A stretch of 64,000 nucleotides of DNA from Niebla homalea. Lineage: Eukaryota; Ascomycota; Lecanoromycetes; Lecanorales; Ramalinaceae. The first letter of the stretch is position 1. Each line of letters starts with the position of its first letter. Of this stretch, positions 46,226 to 60,354 are shown piece by piece. The notes beneath the pieces are model-generated. The model saw nothing but the letters and a program-made list of their open reading frames with translations. It searched no databases and was not told where the DNA came from. The stretch spans positions 2,108,001 to 2,172,000 of the forward strand of contig JAHGAU010000002.1 in the NCBI GenBank assembly GCA_019925105.1, read 5' to 3'. The position numbers were made by a program, and so were the translations under genes.

Positions 46226-46321
46226 ACGTATGGTAAGTGTGTGCGCCAAGCCCCCCCGGGAGCTAGTCCTTATAGGGTAAGTAGGCCGAGCCTGGGAGTA
46301 AGGTTACTTGGAACCATAATA
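46226..46321 (-). repeat. truncated copy of the 172-bp LTR
   Basis: The inverted core (GCCAAGCCCCCCCGGGAGCT through TTGGAACCATAATA) matches the right two-thirds of 48234-48406; similarity stops at about 46226. Confidence 0.55.
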
Positions 46322-47983
46322 CGATCCCCCCCTTTACGACGGCGAGCTCCTATAAGCTATTACCGGTATTTACCCTAATAATACCTAGCTCCGGGGCTAG
46401 GTCTATATAACATCCAGCGACGAGGATATTATATTAACGGCGGCGGGGTAATATAAGTGGGTATTAAGTACCGAGTAATCGTATATTGAAAAAAAATCGA
46501 GAAAAAGTCAAATTTACGATTAATATAAATGTGAAAAAATCGTGAAAAAATTAACGGGAATTAAGTCGATTAATATATTCTCCGATGAATAGCCGGGTCG
46601 TATATTTTTTAACTGAAAAAGGGCTTAATATAAAGCAAGTGGCTTTTACCGTTATTACTATAGGTTTTTTATTAAAGAATCGAATAATATTAATGTAAAC
46701 TTACTTATTAACGGGCTTTTTAAGTATTACTTCAGATTTAAGCATTTAATACCCTCCTGGCTTCATCGTATAAGAATAATATAGAATTATTATAAAGTAT
46801 TCCTTCACTATTTAATTTATAATTAAACTTAAGATATTTAAGATATAATTTACGCTTTTTTACTTTAACCTTAAAGTAGTCTAAGTACTTATCCTTATAT
46901 ATAGTATTCTTAAATTTATTTTTATTAATATCCTTAAAATCATCGTTACTTAATAACGTTTAAGTCGATTAAAATAATAATCGGATTACGTAGTTCTTAG
47001 CTTAACGTACGTTAAGATTATATTAATGTAAACGACCGATAAACTAACAATATAATATAGGAGTAAAGCCGTCCGCAATTTAATAATAGAGCTTTAAAGT
47101 AAAAAGCTTACGTAAGGCCGAGATTTTATAAAAATCTAAGTAACTTAAGGGTATAATTATAGTAAAGAATTAAGTATAAAACTTATTAAAAATCTTATTC
47201 TTATTCTTTTTTTTATATTAAAGTCCGGTAAGTAGAATTAAGTATTATAAATTAAGACCTTATTATAAATATTAAATATATTATTTAAATCTTTAATCAT
47301 TTAGACCGGTAAAATATATAGGTCGTTAGAAAGTAGATTGGCTTAAACTTTAAGTAAACCGAATATACTATCCTTATAATAATTTTATATATAGTCTATT
47401 TTATCCGCTTCGGACGTAAAAAGGATTATACTTTAACGGAATTTTAAGTTTAAGTATAATTTTTAATTATCCCATTACTCTTTTTAATTACGGAATAGTG
47501 GTACGTTTAGGGTTATAAGGAGTATTATAAAGTACGCGGAGTACGCGGGTTATATAATATAAGTAATTTTTTAATCTTCGGGATTAAAACTTTAATACCG
47601 GTAACGACGTCTTTATCGTTTAAATTATAGATATCTTATATAACCTCCTCTTTAATAGTATTATTAAGCTATTCTTTAAGCTTAATAATTTAAGTAATAA
47701 GTTTTACGTTTTAGGTAATAAGTTTTTTATTTTAAGACGTAAGCTCTTTATTATTATTTCAGTAAATATCTCGAGATTTATAAAGACGAATAAATATAAT
47801 ATTAAACTGTTAATTTATTAAATCCAATTGGGATTATAAATCCGCATTTATAATAGTGAGGTTCTGGATTTATTAATGCAAATTTCCTGGTGGTAAAGGT
47901 GGAGCGGTATCGTTTTTTCCTAAATCTGAGTTATAGTTTAGGTTACTTAATTTAAGTATTATAGTATAAGTATTAATGTCGTT

Positions 47984-48098
47984 TAGTCAGTCGATCAATT
48001 AAATTAATCAGTTAATTAGTTAGGTATCAGTCAGTTAATTAGTTAATTAATTACTTAGTTAGCTAGTCAGGTCAGTTAATTAATTAATCGATTATCCA
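47984..48098. repeat. low-complexity GTTAATTA/GTCAGT tract
   Basis: Repeated CAGTTAATTAGTTA-type words without a fixed period. Confidence 0.5.
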
Positions 48099-48233
48099 GA
48101 TCGATGAGGCTTTTCAATCCGCTATTAAATAACTTACGTTCAATGATAGCCCGTTATCCCTGGCGATGGGGTTCTCGGCCTTATCGATTTAACTGCTATA
48201 ACGTTGTAGTAGAAATACGGATAACTATTATTA

Positions 48234-48406
48234 TATCAGGGTATTAAAGTAGGTAGGTCCTAATAATAAATAAATAATAACCATAAAGGTAGCTATGATA
48301 CAGGTGGTACACGCATGGTAGGTATGTGCGCTAAGCCCCCCCGGGAGCTAGTCCTTATGGGGCAAGTAGGCCGAGCCTGGGAGCAAGGCCACTTGGAACC
48401 ATAACA
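48234..48406 (-). repeat. inverted copy of the 172-bp LTR
   Basis: Full-length reverse-complement match to 42842-43013, including the TGTTATGG end (as CCATAACA at 48399-48406). No matching 5-bp flanks, so it may be one end of a disrupted element. Confidence 0.6.
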
Positions 48407-48899
48407 AAAGGTATATATATAGATTTTATTAATAATTAATTTTAAGGTAAAAGAAAAACGTTTTATGAGCAAGTTTTTAATATAAATTTCCTTATATAAC
48501 GCCGTTACTTTATTATTATTTATATACGTTTATATAATTTTAGATTCTTTACCATTATTATTTTTTTTTTAATTTTAGCCTTTAAGAATTTAAAAAATAA
48601 TTAATTGTATTTAAATAAATGTTAAGAGTATACGTTTTTTAATAGAATTTATATAGATAAGATTATATTTTTAATATCTTATTAATATAATTTTAATACG
48701 CTTTATTATTATGTTTAAGAAATCGTATTTTTAATAAATTATACTTATATAGGTTTAATTAACTATATTTTATATAAGTTAATATTTAATTATAAGCTTA
48801 ATTACCGTTAAATCCTTAATTATAACTATATAAGTTACGAAATAAATAATAAAGTATTCTGTAATAAAAACTTAAATAATACCCTTAAGTTTACGATTA

Positions 48900-50690
48900 A
48901 TAAGTTCCGTAAAAAAGTAAACAATACTAAAATAGCCTAAATAAAATAAAAGATCTATTAATAAATAACTGATCGTTAATATGCGGAACGTCTATAATAA
49001 AAGTTATATATAATAAGAAGAAAGAAAAATCGTAACTTAAAAATTAATAATTATATTTATAATAAAGATAAAGATAACGATAATATTAAGTTAAATAACT
49101 GTTTCTTTAAGTTAATACCTCGTACTATTATTTATAATATAACTTATAATTAATATTAAATAAACGGAACTTTTTAATTATTTAATTTTATAATATAAAA
49201 CTTAAAGTATAAAGAAGGCGTTTAATTAATTAATAAAGCCTATATTGTTATGTGCATATATAGCATGGGGGATACCAGGGAGCATTCATAGGTGTAGGAC
49301 ACTCTTTGTACGTAGAGGACAGATAATCCTTAGGATCCTATCTGCATTCAGGTAAAATCATTATTCATATATTATCACACTTTTGGTCCATACACCAACA
49401 TATATAAACCGGATAAAATCCCTTATCGTTATTAATAACTTATAAGAAATAAATAATAATTAAACTTTATTTAAAGAATTTATTTATTCCGATTTAAAAA
49501 AAGTTAAATTATTAAATAAATTTCATAGAGGATAATTAATTTAAGAGTTTAAGCTTAAATAAATTATTACTTAAAATATTATTAAACGGAAAAAATCGTA
49601 AACTTAATATCTTATTATTATTATTAAACGCCCTTAAACTAAGGCTTCCGGTCGATCAGTTAAATATTTATGAGTTTAACAATATATCTATAACCGGGGC
49701 TTGAATACGTACTTTTAAATATTAATAAACGGCTTAAATTCAATTCATTAAATAATACGGTAAATAACGTCGTATTTAAGTATATAAGGTCGGTTAGAAA
49801 GTTAGCGTTATTATACCCCGTAAAGACCGATCCAGTATTAATAATAAACGGGTCTTTAATACAAAATTTAAGTATTTAATAAGATAAATTAATAATAAAT
49901 CGTTATTTAATAAAAAGTCCTTAATTATTATTATCCAATTAATATCGTTAATATGCTTAAACTTAATATTAACGTTAATATCCTAAGGTTTATATTATTA
50001 AATAAAGTAACCTTTAGTTATTATATTATATAATAATCGACGTTTTAAAAAATAAAAATAAAATATAATTATAAAGACCGTAAAAAATAATATTTTAATT
50101 AAACTTATTAATATTTTAAAGTTAATATAAATTATTTAGTAAAGGTTATTATAATCTCAAGGTATTCTTAAAGTAATTTAAGAGTAAATTATTATTTTAT
50201 TATAATCGATTTTTAAGTTTTAATAACGTTATTTACTTAAATAACGTTAATATATATTATAATCCGGTAATAAAAAAAACGATTTGAGTAACGGGCCTTA
50301 AGATCCGTTATTTACCCCCTTATTTACCGGACTTTAACCTTATTAAACTTACCTCTAACGTATTTAAGGCTTAAATAAAACGTTATTATTCTAGGCTCCG
50401 GGAATAATTTTAAGGTTAATTTAAGCTTTTCTTAAGGTATACGTTAAAAGTAAATAAATATAATTAATTTATAAAGGAGTATTTCCGCTATAATATAAAT
50501 AAATATATATTTAACGGTAATTATAAAGTTTATTAAAAGGAACTCGAACTATATACGAATTAAATTAATTAAATAAATAATAAAATAATTCATAAAAGTT
50601 AAGGATTCATTAATTTATATATAAATTTTGCGGGGTCGGGGTGGAGTCGCAAATGCTAAGGGAACGACACCGATTTTGCTCGCGCTAATA
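48900..50690 (+). mobile_element. RIP-mutated Tc1/mariner-like DNA transposon
   Basis: Near 50300-50400 a stop-ridden frame reads LPPYLPDFN followed by an IKLTSNVFKA-like segment. This is the signature around the last catalytic residue of Tc1/mariner and pogo-type DDE transposases (LPPYSPDxNPIE). The right end (50597-50690, finishing TTTTGCTCGCGC before TA) is shared with 44501-44592 and 60457-60552. The left end is not defined. A later solo LTR (49246-49400) is inserted in it. Confidence 0.55.
49246..49400 (+). mobile_element. solo LTR (155 bp) with TATAT target duplication
   Basis: It begins TGTTATGTGCATATATAGCA and ends CATACACCAACA, giving TGTT..AACA inverted ends, with TATAT on both sides (49241-49245 and 49401-49405). 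It is GC-normal while the host sequence around it is heavily mutated, so it arrived after, or escaped, RIP. It is copia-like by size and ends; the family is not assignable. Confidence 0.65.
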
Positions 50691-50873
50691 ACTGATCCGC
50701 CTTAATTAAGAAGAAAGCGGCGTGCTTAACGTAAATAAATAATAATTCTTTACGCTATCTTACTATATATCGGAGGTAAATTAATAAAATAAACGTTATA
50801 AAGTTAATAATACGTTCTTATAGAGGCGAAAACGTTAAAGAAAGTTAAAAGCTAATAAAAAACTCGCGTTATT

Positions 50874-51206
50874 TATAAACCTGACTCCGCTGGCGGCACT
50901 CCGGCGGGACTAGTAAAGGTAGGTATAGAAAACGTAACGTTACGGTCTGGATACTTAAGTATTACTTTAATAAGTAAATTAATAATAAAATTAATTCTTA
51001 AAGAACTTAGAAAGAATTAAAGTATAGCTTTTACTTAAGGTAAAAGTAAGAATTACCCCGCTTTATACCTATTAAGCTACGGCTTATGAATAACGTATAT
51101 TAAGGCCGTTATTAAGGCCCTTTATTAAGGCTTAATGGTTTACCTTAGCGCAGCAGTATGGCGCACCACTGTGGCCCCGGCGTAAAGATGGCGCTAGCTG
51201 CTAATA
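50874..51206 (-). mobile_element. solo LTR of the gypsy element, inverted
   Basis: 333 bp, the reverse complement of the LTRs at 52020-52352 and 59299-59631, with the GGCGCTAGCTGCTAA end at 51191-51205. It is much less RIP-mutated than the 52020 copy. No matching 5-bp flanks are seen. Confidence 0.7.
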
Positions 51207-51458
51207 ATGGTAGCAGATCAGGTATATTAAAGATACTTTATTTATAAATGTGGTTAATAACGGAGGCAAGCAGAAGTCGTGACGATTCTTAGTATTGTAA
51301 TTGCCGAATAGGTGAACTCGTTTCTTAAGGGATTATCTATTAACATATATACGGTAATATCAGGCTGGGGAATGAACGAAGATATCCTGACATCTAGCTC
51401 CTGAACTAGGTTCGTTTCGTTATCGGGATATGGCCGGGGAAGTTTAAAACAGAGCATA
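51207..51458. other. GC-normal island with a short ORF
   Basis: About 250 bp of ordinary composition between the inverted LTR and a repeat starting at about 51459 that is shared with 44957. A 67-codon minus-strand ORF (51254-51457) occurs, with no family recognised. Confidence 0.35.
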
Positions 51459-52019
51459 GTTATAAGTATTATATATCAGTAAGGGTTTAGGGTGTCCTAT
51501 GGGATACCGCGGTTTCTTACTGGAGATTACGTCCGGCCGAAGTCCTATTTAATTAAGGGTATTACTTAAATTTAACGCTCGTTAAACGTAATTTCCTCTA
51601 AAATACTACAGTATCCGATAAGAAAAAATTGAAAAATTGAAAAATTGATTTATTATTTATTATTTATTACTTATTACCTATTACTTATTATTTACATTAT
51701 TTTTTACTTTTACGGGTTTTCTTTACGTCCTTATTAACGTTACCCTCATTATTAATAGGCTTAGACCTAACCTTTTTAATGGATACTTACCGTTTAATTA
51801 TATTTTAACGTTAACGTTTCTTTACCTACTTTTATTCCTTACGTTACTCTTAAGTATTAAAACTTATTTATATAAATTTATATAATAAAGTTACGTTAAA
51901 ATACTTAATATAAATAATAAAGTACCTTTACGATTAATAATAATATACTAAATAATTTATATTAACTTTAAAATATTAATAAGTTTAATTAAAATATTAT
52001 TTTTTACGGTCTTTATAAT

Positions 52020-52352
52020 TATTAGCAGCTAGCGCCACCTCTGCGCCGGCGCTATAATAGTGCGCTATACTGCTGCGCTAAGGTAGGCCGTTAAGCCTTG
52101 GTAAAGGGCCTTAGTAACGGCTTTAATATACGTTATTTATAAGCCGTAGCTTAATAAGCATAAAGCGGGGTAATTATCGCTTTTACCTTAAATAAAGGCT
52201 ATATTTTAATTCTTTTTAAGTTCCTTAAGAATTAATTTTATTATTAATTTACTTATTAAAGTAATATTTAAGTATCCAGATTATAACGTTACGTCTTCTA
52301 TATTTACCTTTATTAATCCCGTTAACGTACCGTTAACGGAGTTAATTTAATA
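52020..52352 (+). repeat. 5' LTR of gypsy element
   Basis: 333 bp; first 65 bp GC-normal, remainder RIP-mutated. Confidence 0.7.
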
Positions 52353-55300
52353 TTTTAATTCTTCTTCTTTATTAAGGAGAAGGCCCGACGTTACCGTCGT
52401 AATAGATATTTAATTAACTTAATAAATTTTAAAATAAAAAAGCGATATTCACTTTTTAATTAAGAACCCCTTTATTATAATTAAGTAAATTAAAGCGGCG
52501 GAGCGTTATTATAATATTACGGCTTAATAAGCCCAACTTCTGGAATTATAATTTAAAGTTAACCGGCTTAAGGCCGAAAATCGTATTTATTAAGAGTATA
52601 TATTTAACCGCGTTAACGCGTAATATAAGGGTTTACGTTCCGGGACTTTTTTTTACGTTAATTTTATTATTAAGCTTTATACCGATAGCGTACCGTTAAC
52701 GGCTTTTATCCTATCCCGTAAAAATAAGTTTTTTTATCCGGAAAAATTTAAGTTATATTAAAATAAGTTTAAAAATGAATATTAAACGTAATTTATTAAC
52801 TTAAAGAAATAATTTATATTTTATCTTAAATACTTCTTTATTAAGAGAAAAAAGGTAGTTTTTTATTTAAAGTTTATTTTTTATAAAATTTTTAATTTAC
52901 CGAACAAAAAAATAATAAAATAAATTATTAAGAACTTAAGGATAAACTCTTAAACTTAATAATTAATCCGGAGAACCGCCGGTTTACTTATTATAAATAA
53001 TTTAAAAATATTAAGTAACGTTTTAATTAAAAAATAATATAATTCCGTAATATTTTAAAGATTATAAAAAAAAACTTATTATTATTATTAAATAAGTTTT
53101 ATATTTATATATTCTTTATAAAGCTTTTATTAAAGCTTAAAATTAAAATCCTTATAATTAATAAGGTATTAAGAATCCAGGATAATATTATAACGGCGGC
53201 GATTATATAGAAAAATAACCTAAAACGTACCATTAATAATAATTAAAAAGTTAATAAGGGTAAATCCTTTAAAAATAGGGTATTTAAATTTAATTTTAAT
53301 AACTTAAAGTTAACGTATATCCCTATTAAAATTAATTTTTACGGTTAAAAGCGTAAAATTATACTTAAAAACTCCGACGTTATCCTTAAAGTAAATAAGA
53401 ACGTTAAGTATTATATATATTACGGAAAGGGTTATTATATATCCGATTACCTTATTATTTTATAAAATAAGGTCTTAATAATAAACGTAAAATCCCGTAA
53501 AAAAAATAACGTATTAAAAAACGATAAAACTCCAATAACGTTTTAAAATTAAAATTAATAAAAAGATAATTAAAGGTAAGCCCAGCTTTTATTATTAAGG
53601 GTTAAATGAATTTTTAGAATAATCCTTGATTATTAAATATATTAATTAATATTAAAGCTTAAATAAATTTAATTTTATAAGTATATATAATTTAATAAAA
53701 TTTATAATTAACCCCTGCCGTTTTACCGTAAACGGCTTTTCTTAATAATAAGTAAATCTTTTATTATAACGTTTATTAATTATAATATTATTTAATTAAT
53801 AATTAAAAGTAATAAAAGTAATATAAAATACTCTTTTACGTTATTAATTAAAAAAATTTAAATATAATCCTTAATTTATTAACCTTATACGTTTTATAAA
53901 TAACGATTAATCCGGCGGTAAATAAATAACGCTTTAAGGTTAATTCTTATAAATTATAGATTAATAACGTTTATAACTTTAATTAAAGTTTAACGGAGAT
54001 TAATAAAATCTTTATAATTATTTACGTAAATATAATAACGGAGCGCTTAAAAGTATTATAAATCCCTTAAGGTAATTTAACGTATATGGATACTATAAAA
54101 AACTTTATTAACCGGAGTATCCCGAGGGAGTTAAGTAAGTATATAGATATCTTTTTTAATAATATAATTAATATCTTATTTAAATTAAAATAAAGGGATT
54201 ACGCTATTAACTTAAATAATAAAAAGTTATTATATAATCCCTTATATAATTTATCTCGGGTAAAGTTAATAGACCTCCGGCGGTATTTTAAGGATATTAT
54301 AACCCAAAATTGGATTTATTATTTAATATTACTTATAAATGCTTTAATCCTTTTTATACTTAAGAAGGACGGCGGCCTTTATCTTTATATCGATTACCGT
54401 AAATTAAATACGGTTATAGTTAAAAATCGATACTTATTACCTTTAATTATTAAGACTTTTAATTAGTTAAATGGCTTTAAACGGTTTATTAAGTTAAACC
54501 TTAAGGATATTTATTACCGGTTATAGATTAAGTCCGGCGATAAATAAAAAACGGCGTTCTATACGCATTATAGTTACTTTAAGTATCTTATTATACCGTT
54601 TAAGTTAATTAACGCCTTAACGATTTTTTAAGCTTATATTAACCGTACCTTTATTAACCTTATTAATATAACTTATATAGTTTATTTAAACGATATTTTA
54701 ATATTTAATAAAAATCCGGCGGATTATTAACGTTATATTTAGTAGGTCCTTAAGTAATTTTATTAATTTTAATTTTATATTAACTTTAAGAAATATTAAT
54801 TTAATATTATTTAAGTAAAGTTCTTAAGGTTTATTGTTTTTATTAAAGGGATTTAAATAGATTAAGAGTATATTTAAATAATTAAGGATTAATTTACCTT
54901 AAAAATCTATTGGGAAATATAAGTCTTTTTAAACTTTATAAATTTTTATCGTCGTTTTATTTATAAATATTTAAGGATAATTAAGCTTTTAATTAATTTA
55001 TTTAAGGGCAATAAAAAAGGGAAGAAAATTAACCCGTTAAAGTAAAATAATACAGCTAATATGGCGTTCTATTGGTTTTATAAAATATTTATTATTGCGT
55101 TATTATTCCTTTATTTTAACCTAAAACGGGGGGTATAAGTAGAAACTAATATATTTAACTTTATTATTATAAATATTTTATTTTAATAATTTAAGAAGAA
55201 TTATTAACGCTTAATTATATATTAATCCAGAAAAATAACTTTTATTAAATAAAATTATAAAACGTACGATCAGGAATTCCTTATTATCGTTATAACGTTT

Positions 55301-58300
55301 AAGTAATAACGGTATTACTTAAAAAGGAGCTTTAAAGTTATTTAAATATGGATAAATTATAATAATTTTCGGGGATTTATAAAATAGTTAGCATTAAGCC
55401 CGCGTTAAATTAAGTAAGCCTTAAATTTATTAATTATAATTTTAAAGTATTTTATTATTAAGGTAAAATAAACCTTATTAATCCTTTATTAAAATGTTTA
55501 AATTATAAAGGAGTCTTACTTTTTAATATTATTTTATTACTTACCTTATAGAATAAGCTTATATTTTAATTTAATAAGTTGGTAAAGCGCCGGTAAATAG
55601 CGGTTATTAATTATTAATTATTATTCGCTTTAAGAAATATTTAAATTTTTATTTTATAAAAAAAGATTCAATAACTATTTAAAAAGCCTTATAAGGAATC
55701 TAAGCTAATTAAGTTACTTATTAAGGATCTATAGGTTAACGATATGTTTATATATAAGATTAAGGACGATAACGCAGCGTTAAGAAACTTAATCCAAATA
55801 ACCTTATAACCTATAAAAGTTATATATATATCCCCCGGGATAAAGTAGTTAGAAAAAAGCTAATTAATAAATATTATAATAACCTATTAACGGGCCACTT
55901 TAAAGCTAAAAAGACTTATAAGCTCTTAATTTATAAATATTACTAGGACGGCTTAAAGGCTTAGGTCAGTAATTATATTAAAACGTATAATACTTATTAA
56001 AGGATTAAGGTACCATATTACCGCCCTTATAATGAACTTACTTTATTCCTTTAATCGGTTATACCCTGGAAAGAATTTAATATAGACTTTATTACCGGTT
56101 TACTTATAAATAAAGTTAAGGATAGTGTTTATAATTCAATTTTAATAATTATAAATAAATATATAAAGATATATAGATACCTCCCCGTTATAAAATAAAT
56201 TAATATTGTTACGTTAATAAACCTTTTTTTTAAAGAAATCGTATTATAATATAATATACGGGTTAAAATCGTAATTAATTAAAATTTTTTATTTATTAAT
56301 AAATTCTGGGGTTTAATATATTATTACGTAAAAATAAAATATAAATTAAGTACCGCTTTCTATTTATAAACGGATAATTAAATAAAGTATTAAAATTAAG
56401 ATTTTAAATAATATTTAAAAACCTTTACTAGCTTTAAATAAATAAATTAAGTAAAGTTATTCTTTTTAATTAAATTTACTTATATAAATTCAGAATACTT
56501 AACTTTAAGCTATAACCCCTTTATAACGATATATAATTATAATTTAAATATTTATTTTAAACTTAAGAATAAACTTATAAAAAAAGAGATATTTATAATA
56601 AAAGATAAGGTTAAAATATTATATAAAATACAATTAATATTAACGGATTAATAATATTATATTATTAAATCGACTTAAAAAACGTATAATAAGAAATTTA
56701 AATTAAAGTTATATAATATTGGTAATTTAATAATATTAAATATTAAAAACCTTAAGTTAAAATAATTAAATAAAAAACTTACGCTTTAATTTATAAGACC
56801 CTTTAAAATTAATAATAAAATTAAAACGTAAACGTATTGCCTATTTTTTTTTATTATTTATTAAATTTATTTTATTATTTATATTTCTTTTTTAAAGTTT
56901 TATTATATTTATATTAATAATTAAATAATAAAAACTATAATATAAATATTTAAATTAATTAATAATAAAAAGGAATAAATAATTAAAGAAATTATTAATA
57001 GGGTTAAAAGTAAAAAGGGCATTTAATATTAGGTTAAATAAGCTAATTAAGGCCCTAAATATAATTAATAGGTACCGGAAACGGACTTAAAGTACTCTTA
57101 GGAATTACGGGAATAATATAACGAGATAATATAGAGTAAAAAAAGACGTAAATAAGGTTATAACGTTACGATAGCGGAGGTTATATATATAATTAATAAC
57201 TATATATATAATTAATATTATGGTTATTTAGCCTTTATATATTATCCTTCCGTAAAATTATTAAAGTCTAGGCTTTAATTAATAACTTTACTTATTACGG
57301 ATATTACGTATATAAATAAACCGGCGTTACGGAAGTAATTATCTTTATTATAATATTATAATTAATAAGAATAACTTTAATAATAACTATAATAATATTA
57401 AAAACGAAAAAGCATAAACGTTAGATTATAAGCGTTTAATATATTATTAAGTTAAGGATATTAAATAAATAAAATTATTAAAATAATAAAAGATTAATAA
57501 GTATATTTATTAAAGTTATATTAACGTTCCGGTAACTTTTATAATATTATTTATTATATTATTTTTAATAATATATAAATTATAAATATTTAACGTTTAA
57601 CGTTATTAACTTTAATACTTAACGTTAAACTCTAATAATATTAACGTATAAAAATAAAAGAATAATTTATAACTCTGCGTTAATACGGACTTTCTCTTTT
57701 TATAAATAAATTAATAAGGTTAAGAATAAGTATAAAGGCGTTATATCTTCTTTATCCTCTTCCTCTTTTTTTTCTGTTTTCTTTTTTACCTTAATTAAAG
57801 GCTTTTCCTTAATATTATTTACCGGAAAGGTTCCTTAATTCAATTTTAAGGTATTATTCTTAAAAATTAAGGCCGACCCTTTTAATAACGCCGTTAAGGA
57901 AGGTATAACCTTTTTTTCCTTTTCTTTAAATAAGTTAAAGCCCGTATCTCTTTCCTTCTTTTTATTTTTTAGGTTATTAAATATTATAAGCTCAAAGTCC
58001 ATTCTTTTTACCCTGGATATAAGGTCGGGGAATAAGGAGTAACTTCCCGATAAAGTCGATTCTTATAAAGGGCCTAGACCCCCTATATTAAGCCGATTTA
58101 GTTATTAAACGTTAATACTATTATTTTATTATTATATTATAATTTATTTATTTACTTTTTAAACTAAATAACCTCCTTTTCCGCCGTTTTAACGCGGGTA
58201 ATAAGCGTTTTTTTCTTAATTTAAAGGATTAATATTTCCCTTTTAACTTTTAAAATAACTTTACGGAATATATACTTTATTTAACCAGCGGTAATTAACG

Positions 58301-59298
58301 TTTAACCAATATTTAACCAGAAGGCTTTAAAATCCCAAAGGATTTTATCACGCTTCTATACGTATTAAGTTTACGCCTTAATAAACTACGTATTAATTAA
58401 AGGATATTTACATATTTATTAAGTTATTTAAGATTATAATTAATCCGGGAACTATATATATATTAGAATAACGGCAGTATAACGGCGTTAAAATACTTAC
58501 GGGGAAGTAACGGGAAAGGTATTACTTATAGCGATACCTCGAGTAAAATAATAAACTATATACGTAACGTAATTTACCCTATAAAAAGCAAATAAAATAA
58601 AACGTTATTATATTTATTATTAGTATTATATTTATATTTATATTAGTAACGTATTAATATAAGTTACGTTACCCAAGATCGATTAACTTATATATAATAT
58701 TAATAAATAAAATAAACGGATTATTAACGTAAATAAAACGCTTATATAATATTAATATTACTTACTATAATAATAATATGGATAACGAGGGTATATAATT
58801 ATACGCGTATTAACTTATAAATACTTATATAAACCCTTAATATATTATATTTATAAAAATAATTAAAATTATTAAAAAGAAAAGAAAAAAAGTTTAAAAT
58901 AAAATAAAGGTTTTATTATAATTATATGCTGTTTTTACGATAACGTTTACCTTTATTATAACGTAATAAATTAATAATAAAGCCTTAAATAATTATTAAT
59001 TAATACCGTAAAGACTTTTTTCCTATTTATTTTTTCTTATTAAGTTTTATAAAGGGGTTTTTAATAAGCTTTTTAAATCGTATTAGCTTTTCATTAATAT
59101 AAAATACCTTTATTATATTATTATTAAATAGATATTATTATATTTACGTATATATTTAAGGACTCTTTTCTTTTTACCTTTTTCTTATTAAGTTTAATAA
59201 TAGGTTTTTAATAAGCCTTATATTTAGCCGGCTTTACGTTAATATCTTGGATATATCTTTTTATGCTTTAAAGATTAACGTATAAAAAGGGAGATAAT

Positions 59299-59631
59299 TA
59301 TTAATAGTTAACGTTACCTTTATACCGGCGTTATAATAATACGTTATATTATTGCGTTAAGGTAAGCCGTTAAACCTTAATAAAGGGCCTTAATAACGGC
59401 CTTGGTATACGTTATTTATAAGCCATAGCTTAATAGGCGTAAAGCGGGGTAATTATTACCTTTACCTTAAGTAAAGGCTATACCTTAATTCTTTTTAAGT
59501 TCCTTAAGAATTAATCTTATTATTAATCTACTTATTAAAGTGGTACTTAAGTATCCAGACCGTAACGTCACGTCTTCTATACTTACCTTTACTAGTCCCG
59601 CCGGCGTGCCGCCAGCGGAGTCAGTCTAACA
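59299..59631 (+). repeat. 3' LTR of gypsy element
   Basis: 333 bp; the pattern is opposite to the 5' LTR: first third RIP-mutated, last 230 bp close to normal, ending CCAGCGGAGTCAGTCTAACA. Confidence 0.7.
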
Positions 59632-60286
59632 TTGAGATTATAATAACCTTTACGTACGCCGGTATAAAGTAAATAATTATTTATAATATATATTAAGAAT
59701 ATAAATTAACTATTATTAAAATCTATATTGTTTTGAAATTGAATTAAATTGTTAATTAAGCCGTATATTATAAATTATTAATAACTTATTACCTTAAAAA
59801 ACGACTTATCTATAAAAATAAGTTGCTCCGTAATATAATTTAATATCTTAATTTATTATCTGTTTTTTAAAGTTTAACTTTAAGGGTTTAATCTTTATTT
59901 ATATTTATAATTAATACCTGCTTCTTTAAGGATCCGGTTTATAATAAACCGTAATACCTTTATACCTTATTTTTTATTAAGGAATTTAACTAGTTTATCT
60001 TAGTACTTTTAAGGGTATCGCCGGAAATACTTTATTAAAATCTTTTTAGCCGCTATATAAGCCTTTTTTAAACGGTTAACCTTTAAGAAATAAAGTGGCT
60101 TAATATATTTATATACTTATAAATTCTACTCCCATTTTTAAACTATATAAGTTAAGTATTTAACGCATTATATAACGGCTTTAGGTTTTTATTAATTCCG
60201 AAGGATCTTACTACCCATAAATTAAGCTTCTAAATCGAGGGGAAGGGCCATAATAATAAGGAGCTTAAGGGAGGAGCGGAGGTAGA

Positions 60287-60354
60287 GGAGTTAAAGGGGT
60301 AAAGCTGAAGGGGTGGAGCTAAAGGGGTAGAGCTAAAGGGGTAAAGCTAAAGGG
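60287..60354 (+). repeat. 14-15-bp minisatellite
   Basis: About five copies of AGCTAAAGGGGTAG with small variations, at the right edge of the AT-rich block. Confidence 0.7.

Larger units (their letters stand above)
52020..59631 (+). mobile_element. RIP-degraded Ty3/gypsy LTR retrotransposon
   Basis: Two direct 333-bp LTRs (52020-52352 and 59299-59631; RIP forms of TGTTAG..CTAACA) bound 6.9 kb. Through many stops the internal region still reads, in order: a Gag zinc-knuckle relic (about 53401, KYYIYYGKGYYISDYL), reverse transcriptase (about 54355-54720: LYIDYRKLNTV, NRYLLPLI, KTAFYTHY, VYLNDILIF for the catalytic YxDD region), and an integrase zinc-binding and core region (about 55890-56110: GHFKAKKTY, RPYNELTLFL, NIDFITGLL). 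The order RT then integrase is that of Ty3/gypsy. The last 2.5 kb before the 3' LTR holds nothing I recognise. Flanks do not form a matching target duplication. Confidence 0.8.
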
